Positions 1-3,691 of a stretch of DNA of 35,537 nt are shown piece by piece. The translations under genes and the position numbers were made by a program. The stretch is from a virus. The stretch spans positions 1-35,537 of the IMG/VR virus record IMGVR_UViG_3300040801_001642. One strand, given 5' to 3'. The first letter of the stretch is position 1, and each line of letters begins with the position of its first letter. The notes under the pieces were generated by a model that did not search any database, was not told the DNA's origin, and saw only the letters and a list, made by a program, of their open reading frames with translations.

Positions 1-158
1 CTGGCACGCAGGCCCATGTCGGCGATCACCGGGGCGAGCATCTCCCGCCATTCCTCGGGGCCGGCGCGGTTCGCCTTGAGGCTCTTGCGCATGTGGGCGA
101 GGATCTCGAGCATCTTGCCCACGCGGTTGAAGTTCGTTTGATTGTTGAAGCCGGTCAT
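1..158 (-). CDS. Seam-spanning hypothetical protein, N-terminal part
   Basis: This is the first part of a 119-residue protein cut by the window ends. It starts at ATG 158-156, preceded by AGGA four bases upstream, and its ATGA overlaps the stop of the gene at 155-415. It reads through position 1 and, once the 10-base terminal duplicate is removed, continues in frame at 35527 to a stop at 35326. The N-terminus (MTGFNNQTNFNRVGKMLEIL) is helical in character. I do not recognise the family. The good start, the tight four-base overlaps at both ends and the unbroken frame make it convincing as a gene and as evidence for circularity. Confidence 0.8.
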   Translation of the reverse strand, partial: MTGFNNQTNFNRVGKMLEILAHMRKSLKANRAGPEEWREMLAPVIADMGLRA

Positions 159-415
159 TTGATCCTCGCGAGTGTCATGGGGTTGATCGGTGCATCGTAT
201 CCGGAGCTCATCGAGGAGCGCACGCCGCCGGTGTGGATCTGGCGGGCGGCCTCGGCGGCCCGGTGCCAGCGCGCGGTCTGGTAGATGTTCCGCAGCGTGG
301 TAGCGAGGGCCGCGCGGAGCGGCTCTCCGTAGGCGTCGGCGCGGCGGCGTGCGATCTTCCACGCCTCCCGCATGAGGCTCGAGCGGTCGAGCTTGGCGAT
401 CTCCGAGAAGCTCAT
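155..415 (-). CDS. Hypothetical early protein (86 aa)
   Basis: Small basic protein of unknown function. I place the start at ATG 415 rather than an upstream in-frame ATG at 442, because GGGGAG sits five bases before it and the ATGA overlaps the stop of the preceding gene (412-708). The sequence begins MSFSEIAKLDRSSL and contains an arginine-rich helical middle (AWKIARRRADAYGEPLRAAL). No catalytic motif, signal peptide or membrane segment is visible. It is translationally coupled in the leftward early operon to the seam-spanning gene downstream. Confidence 0.75.
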   Translation of the reverse strand: MSFSEIAKLDRSSLMREAWKIARRRADAYGEPLRAALATTLRNIYQTARWHRAAEAARQIHTGGVRSSMSSGYDAPINPMTLARIK

Positions 416-708
416 GCCAGCTCCCCCGCGTAGGCCCTGCACCGCCTGAGCATGGCGTTCGCCGAGCTCCGCTCGCCGATCGTCAGCTCCCGCAGCCCAT
501 CGAGGGCGTAGCTCATCTCCTCGGCCAGCTCGAGGCAGTCGGCCCGGTTGACATCGATGTAAGCGGCCGCGAACCGGCCGACGCCGGCCTCGACCATCTT
601 CGAGTAGACATCGCCAGTCATGGGCGTGGTGCCGCTCGCGCGATCCTCGAGCTTGCCCTCGACCAGCCGCGCGACGGCGTGAGGGATAAGGAGTTTCTTG
701 GTTTTCAT
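412..708 (-). CDS. Hypothetical early protein (98 aa)
   Basis: First gene behind the leftward promoter at 738-765. It starts at ATG 708 with AAGGA six bases upstream in a leader shared with several other minus-strand genes. The product begins MKTKKLLIPHAVARLVEGKL and looks soluble and mostly helical, with two cysteines near the C-terminus but no pattern I recognise as a metal site. It overlaps the next gene by four bases. Function unknown; early regulatory or host-takeover proteins are common in this position, but that is inference. Confidence 0.75.
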   Translation of the reverse strand: MKTKKLLIPHAVARLVEGKLEDRASGTTPMTGDVYSKMVEAGVGRFAAAYIDVNRADCLELAEEMSYALDGLRELTIGERSSANAMLRRCRAYAGELA

Positions 709-714
709 GTCAGA

Positions 715-732
715 TCCTTTCGTTTCGATGCA
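715..732 (-). repeat. Recurrent early-gene leader, copy 1
   Basis: On the minus strand this reads TGCATCGAAACGAAAGGA, directly before the start of the gene at 412-708. Similar leaders (TGCA, then CGA with A-rich spacing, then GAAAGGA) precede the genes starting at 1223, 31583, 34230 and 34943. The GAAAGGA end is the ribosome binding site; the upstream half is conserved beyond what that needs. Confidence 0.6.
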
Positions 733-737
733 GGTCT

Positions 738-765
738 AATATACACGATGCAACAGGGGTTGCAA
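738..765 (-). promoter_or_regulatory. Leftward sigma70-like early promoter
   Basis: On the minus strand: TTGCAA (765-760), a 16-base spacer, then TATATT (743-738), about 30 bases before the start codon of the gene at 412-708. The spacer contains a second TTGCAT word, so the TTGCA word is repeated with close spacing. The same arrangement occurs at 1254-1282 and 34973-35001. This argues for host RNA polymerase use and possibly for a common operator. Confidence 0.65.
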
Positions 766-797
766 GGGGGGTAAGGTGCGGCAGGGCGCCGCACCCG

Positions 798-1127
798 TCA
801 CCTTGACAGATCCCGGGCGAGCTCGAGATCCCGGCCGGTGCCGCCGTCATCCTCATCGAGCAGGGCCTCGAGCGCGCCGATCACCCATGTCTCGAGGTAG
901 ATCCGGGCGGAGGATCCCGGGTTATCCGGGCCACACTGGATTGTCAGCCGCTCGCGCTCGGCGGGCCGTAGGATCCGCGCGGGGTCCACGCTGCCGGTCA
1001 GGGTGTAGCGCACGCGCTCGCACTCGCCGTAGCTCGGCCGGCCGAATGCTGCCGTGTGGCGCGGGCTCTCGGCGCAGCGCAGGCGGCGGATCACGTTGCG
1101 GATCACTTCTTTCTCGGTGGTGTTCAT
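798..1127 (-). CDS. Hypothetical early protein (109 aa)
   Basis: Starts at ATG 1127, three bases beyond the stop of the 30-residue gene upstream, with GGGAG about eight bases before the ATG. The N-terminus (MNTTEKEVIRNVIRRLRCAE) is a basic helix and the C-terminus is acidic. A middle segment has alternating polar and hydrophobic residues of beta character. No known domain is recognised. It lies in the same transcription unit as its upstream neighbour, driven by the promoter at 1254-1282, and ends about 30 bases before the next leftward promoter. Confidence 0.7.
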   Translation of the reverse strand: MNTTEKEVIRNVIRRLRCAESPRHTAAFGRPSYGECERVRYTLTGSVDPARILRPAERERLTIQCGPDNPGSSARIYLETWVIGALEALLDEDDGGTGRDLELARDLSR

Positions 1128-1130
1128 GGA

Positions 1131-1223
1131 TCAATACTCCCGGAAAACTGCGGAACCGGAGGGGAGCGCGCGGGCGAGGGCCTTGGCTTCCGAGGGGGTC
1201 CATCCGGCGTGTGCGTGGCTCAT
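1131..1223 (-). CDS. Small hypothetical protein (30 aa)
   Basis: A 30-codon gene starting at ATG 1223 with AAAGGA six bases upstream, in the recurrent early leader. The product is MSHAHAGWTPSEAKALARAL followed by ten residues ending FREY. It is the first gene after the promoter at 1254-1282 and its stop lies three bases before the next start. Promoter, leader and ribosome binding site are all present, so translation is likely. It may act as a small protein or a leader that couples to the gene at 798-1127. Confidence 0.6.
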   Translation of the reverse strand: MSHAHAGWTPSEAKALARALPSGSAVFREY

Positions 1224-1229
1224 GGTGTG

Positions 1230-1248
1230 TCCTTTCTCGTTCGATGCA
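1230..1248 (-). repeat. Recurrent early-gene leader, copy 2
   Basis: Minus strand reads TGCATCGAACGAGAAAGGA before the gene at 1131-1223. It matches copy 1 with a one-base spacing difference. Confidence 0.55.
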
Positions 1249-1253
1249 CCCCC

Positions 1254-1282
1254 TATGTAAACGGGGTCGCAATGGAGTGCAA
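1254..1282 (-). promoter_or_regulatory. Leftward sigma70-like promoter in the divergent control region
   Basis: Minus strand TTGCAC (1282-1277), 17-base spacer, TACATA (1259-1254). It lies in the 120-base gap between the leftward gene starting at 1223 and the rightward gene at 1344. The spacer holds an ATTGCG word, echoing the internal TTGCA-like words of the other two leftward promoters. I see no equally good promoter for the rightward direction in this gap. Confidence 0.6.
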
Positions 1283-1343
1283 GGGGGTTTCTGTAGATTT
1301 CTCGAAAAAAATCGCATACGGTGAGGAGGTCGCGCACCGACCA

Positions 1344-1730
1344 ATGGAGAAAATCGTGTCAGATCAAACACCTAGCGACGAGGAGATCCTCGAGCTCGCG
1401 CAGTCTATCAAGAAGGAAAAGGGGATCCCGCTCGCCGAGGCGATGGACATCGCGGCGCACCGGCTGGCCAAGGCGGGCGCGAACACCGAGACCACATTCG
1501 AGCTGACGATCGAGCTCAAGCCGAGGGTGGCCAAGTTCTTCCGGGAGGAGTTCGCCGGGCACCCGACGCTCTCGGTCGAGGAGCGGCTCGCGAAGTTCAT
1601 CGAGATGCAGCTCAACCGGCTGCGCGGTCAGGCTCTCGCCCGGTCGCGGAAGGATCCCGAGATCTCGGAGGGGCAGGCTCACGCGGTAAGCCGGAGCTCG
1701 TTCTTGCAGCAGACCAAGGGGCTCATGTAA
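1344..1730 (+). CDS. Hypothetical protein, possible regulator (128 aa)
   Basis: First gene of the rightward block, divergent from the early operon. I chose ATG 1344 (MEKIVSDQTPSDEEILELAQ); the nearest purine-rich site (GAGGAGG) is about 14 bases upstream, which is long, so GTG 1356 or an upstream ATG at 1272 are alternatives. The product is highly charged and helical, with runs such as LAQSIKKEKGIPLAEAMDIA and a C-terminal half resembling a dimerisation helix. No clear helix-turn-helix is identified. Its position beside divergent promoters is what one expects of a regulator, but that is inference only. Confidence 0.6.
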   Translation: MEKIVSDQTPSDEEILELAQSIKKEKGIPLAEAMDIAAHRLAKAGANTETTFELTIELKPRVAKFFREEFAGHPTLSVEERLAKFIEMQLNRLRGQALARSRKDPEISEGQAHAVSRSSFLQQTKGLM

Positions 1731-1736
1731 ACGATC

Positions 1737-1768
1737 GAGGCCCGGAGCGAGCAGACGCACCGGGCCTC
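1737..1768 (+). terminator. GC-rich hairpin after the first rightward gene
   Basis: Perfect 9-base stem GAGGCCCGG / CCGGGCCTC with a 14-base loop, starting seven bases after the stop at 1730. There is no T-run, so it may act as a weak or Rho-aided terminator, or as a protective or attenuating stem. A stem of the same sequence (GAGGCCCG/CGGGCCTC) occurs at 32407-32435. Confidence 0.45.
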
Positions 1769-1798
1769 TAGGGAATGTCTTGAAAGGATTAAGACGCA

Positions 1799-1837
1799 AT
1801 GAATACAGCACAGAACCCGGCGCCCGGCAATGACTGA
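1799..1837 (+). CDS. 12-residue leader peptide
   Basis: ATG 1799 follows AAAGGATTAAGACGCA, a better ribosome binding site than anything in front of the next gene. It encodes MNTAQNPAPGND and stops at 1837, five bases past the ATG (1830) of the DUF1376 gene in another frame. This looks like a translational coupler feeding ribosomes to the downstream start, which has no purine-rich site of its own. It is too short for homology. Confidence 0.45.
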   Translation: MNTAQNPAPGND

Positions 1838-2438
1838 ATTGCCCGTGATGCCGTTCTATGTGGACGATTGGCTGCTCGACACCAGAGACCTCTCGCCCCA
1901 TGCCTACATGGCCTATCACCGGATCCTCTGCGAGCTCTGGCGAACCCGGGCGGATGGTCTCCCGATGGACCACACGATCCTCAGAAACCGCGCCGGGATC
2001 TCGCCGCAGAAGTGGGGTTTCGTGTGGGCTGAGATCGAGCATCTTCTCGTGGTCGAGGACGGACAGGTCCGGTCTCTGCGCCTAGGTAAGGTCAAGGGTC
2101 AGGCCCGAGCTAAGTATGCCGCTAGGTCCGCAGCAGGGGCGGCAGGTGCAAAGGCTAAGTGGCGGAAAACAAAGGGGGCACCCTCTGGCAAAGCCAATGG
2201 CAAACACAATGGCAAGTCGGATAGCAACCAAAACCATACTGATATAAATATCAGTGCGCGCGAGGCGCGCGGGGAAATTCATGGGGGGAAAGGGGACACC
2301 TTGTCGGCGTGGGAGATCGGGAACATCTCGCAGGGCAAGTGGATAGGTCCGCAGCCCATGGCCGCAGCCGTTCAAAAGCATATCAAGGCCGGAGACCTCA
2401 CCGAGGACCAGTGCCGAAGGGCAGGGGTGATCTTCTAA
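1830..2438 (+). CDS. DUF1376-type replication protein
   Basis: A 202-residue protein whose N-terminal ~75 residues match the DUF1376 pattern: LPVMPFYVDDWLLDT, then HAYMAYHRILCELWRTRADG and LPMDHTILRNRAGIS. DUF1376 proteins resemble the winged-helix N-termini of phage replication proteins, and it is the only replication candidate in the genome. Residues ~85-135 are a basic, Lys/Asn/Gly-rich linker and the C-terminal ~45 residues form a second small domain. The start lies inside the end of a short leader peptide, suggesting coupled translation. The stop overlaps the start of the small terminase gene (TAATG). Confidence 0.75.
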   Translation: MTELPVMPFYVDDWLLDTRDLSPHAYMAYHRILCELWRTRADGLPMDHTILRNRAGISPQKWGFVWAEIEHLLVVEDGQVRSLRLGKVKGQARAKYAARSAAGAAGAKAKWRKTKGAPSGKANGKHNGKSDSNQNHTDINISAREARGEIHGGKGDTLSAWEIGNISQGKWIGPQPMAAAVQKHIKAGDLTEDQCRRAGVIF

Positions 2439-2917
2439 TGGGCAAGCCGTTCGTTCTCACGTTCACAGATCCCGAGGAGCTCGAGGCCCTCATCGAGGAG
2501 TATTTCCAAAGCCGATGGGATACCCGCTACATCATCTCGAACGAGCGGGATGAGAACGGCGATCGGATCCGGATCGAGGAACCCTTCATGCGCCCACCGA
2601 CCATGGCAGGGCTCGCCCGGCATCTCGGCGTGGTGCGCGACACCCTCTGGCGGATGCAGAGAGACAAGGGGGATCCCGATGATCTCATCAGACCCGTCGT
2701 CCTGCGCGCGCTCAACCGGATCGCCGAGTGGAGCGAGGAGGCGCTCTACACCCGGGATGGGGTGACGGGCGCCCGCTTTACACTCGAGGTCAATCATGGC
2801 TATGGTCGGGAGCAGGGATCCGGAGGCGGCGCCGGGTTCTCGCAGCAGATCTTGCCGCCACGCACCGACACCGAAACCAGAGCGATTCCCAAGTGGAATG
2901 ACGAGGAGGATCAATGA
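2438..2917 (+). CDS. terS: Terminase small subunit (gp3-like)
   Basis: A 159-residue protein resembling the DNA-packaging gp3 family of small terminases, which recognise the packaging site and recruit the large subunit. Visible family features are the helix-turn-helix-like segment RPPTMAGLARHLGVVRDTLW (about residues 48-67), followed by helices and a C-terminal GVTGARFTLEVNHGYGREQ that matches the usual GA-F-L-N-GW ending. The Gly-rich tail probably contacts the large subunit or portal. The start ATG 2438 overlaps the previous stop. The large subunit follows after three short genes. Confidence 0.75.
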   Translation: MGKPFVLTFTDPEELEALIEEYFQSRWDTRYIISNERDENGDRIRIEEPFMRPPTMAGLARHLGVVRDTLWRMQRDKGDPDDLIRPVVLRALNRIAEWSEEALYTRDGVTGARFTLEVNHGYGREQGSGGGAGFSQQILPPRTDTETRAIPKWNDEEDQ

Positions 2918-3117
2918 ACCTGCAGGATCTTCACGAGGAGCGGGACGAGCTGGCCGCGATCGAGAGCGAGGCTTCCGACGCCATGAAATACACCCGCGTC
3001 GGCGGCTTCTGGTGGCGCGTGTTCCAGTGGTTCGAGCGCCGTGCCCGGGCCGATCGGCGCGAGGTCGAGGACGAGCTGCGATCTCTCGGCTATCCAGCGC
3101 GGAGGGGTGACGAATGA
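2914..3117 (+). CDS. Hypothetical protein (67 aa)
   Basis: Small charged protein (MNLQDLHEERDELAAIESEA) joined to both neighbours by ATGA overlaps. The N-terminal half is likely coiled coil; the middle has an aromatic stretch, GGFWWRVFQWFERRARADRR, that could lie against a membrane as an amphipathic helix. No family recognised. It sits between the two terminase genes, a common place for small packaging-region proteins. Confidence 0.65.
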   Translation: MNLQDLHEERDELAAIESEASDAMKYTRVGGFWWRVFQWFERRARADRREVEDELRSLGYPARRGDE

Positions 3118-3374
3118 TCGGCGGCATGACCGACCAGATCGTGACATGGCATGGCGTGCCGCTCACCGAGGAGACCGACAAGGCCACGCTCCTCGATGTG
3201 AGCCGGCACCTCGCGGATCTCTGCAATTCTCAGCGGCAGCGCATCGCGGAGCTTCACACCCGGCTTGCCATGGCGCGCCACGCGGCCGGGCAGGCCGAGT
3301 TCCCGTTTGCGCCCGGGCCTGCGCTTTTCCTCACCGGCTTGGCGATCGGGCTCAGCGTGGGGCTGGTGATATGA
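3114..3374 (+). CDS. Hypothetical protein with C-terminal membrane segment (86 aa)
   Basis: The first ~65 residues are soluble and helical (DVSRHLADLCNSQRQRIAEL). The last ~22 residues, ending ALFLTGLAIGLSVGLVI, form one strong hydrophobic segment, so it is probably a tail-anchored membrane protein. Both ends overlap the neighbouring genes by four bases. Function unknown. A holin-type role is possible but there is no support beyond topology, and a separate lysis cassette lies at the far end of the block. Confidence 0.65.
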   Translation: MIGGMTDQIVTWHGVPLTEETDKATLLDVSRHLADLCNSQRQRIAELHTRLAMARHAAGQAEFPFAPGPALFLTGLAIGLSVGLVI

Positions 3375-3691
3375 CTGACTTCCTCGACCAGCTCGCCGCG
3401 ATGGAGGGGCGGCCGGTGCCAGCGATCGAGACGCCGGAGGATTGGAAGGGCGAGCAGAAGATCCGCGACGCGAAGCGCTCGCACCAGAATGAGGGAAACT
3501 ACACGCTGCGCCGTGAGCTGGCCGAGAGGCTGGGCCCGGCGAACCCGCAGCGACAGCCGAACAAGGTGGAGACCCACCACTGCCAGAGCTGCGGCAAGGC
3601 CCTCGATCGGCGGAACAAGCTGGGGTATTGCAAGGAACACCGGCACCTTTCGGGCTACGGGAGCAAGCGCCGGGGAAGGCGGGACATGTGA
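3371..3691 (+). CDS. Zinc-finger hypothetical protein (106 aa)
   Basis: Starts at ATG 3371, overlapping the previous stop. The C-terminal part carries HHCQSCGKALDRRNKLGYC followed by KEH, a zinc-ribbon-like C-x2-C...C-x2-H arrangement, and the protein ends in a very basic tail (YGSKRRGRRDM). It could bind nucleic acid. Its last codons overlap the GTG start of the large terminase gene, so the two are translationally coupled. No specific family recognised. Confidence 0.7.
   Translation: MTDFLDQLAAMEGRPVPAIETPEDWKGEQKIRDAKRSHQNEGNYTLRRELAERLGPANPQRQPNKVETHHCQSCGKALDRRNKLGYCKEHRHLSGYGSKRRGRRDM

Noticed and set aside
1056-1343. Long N-terminal extension of the first rightward gene
   Set aside because: It would run across the divergent promoter region and opposite the real leftward genes, with non-coding-like composition.
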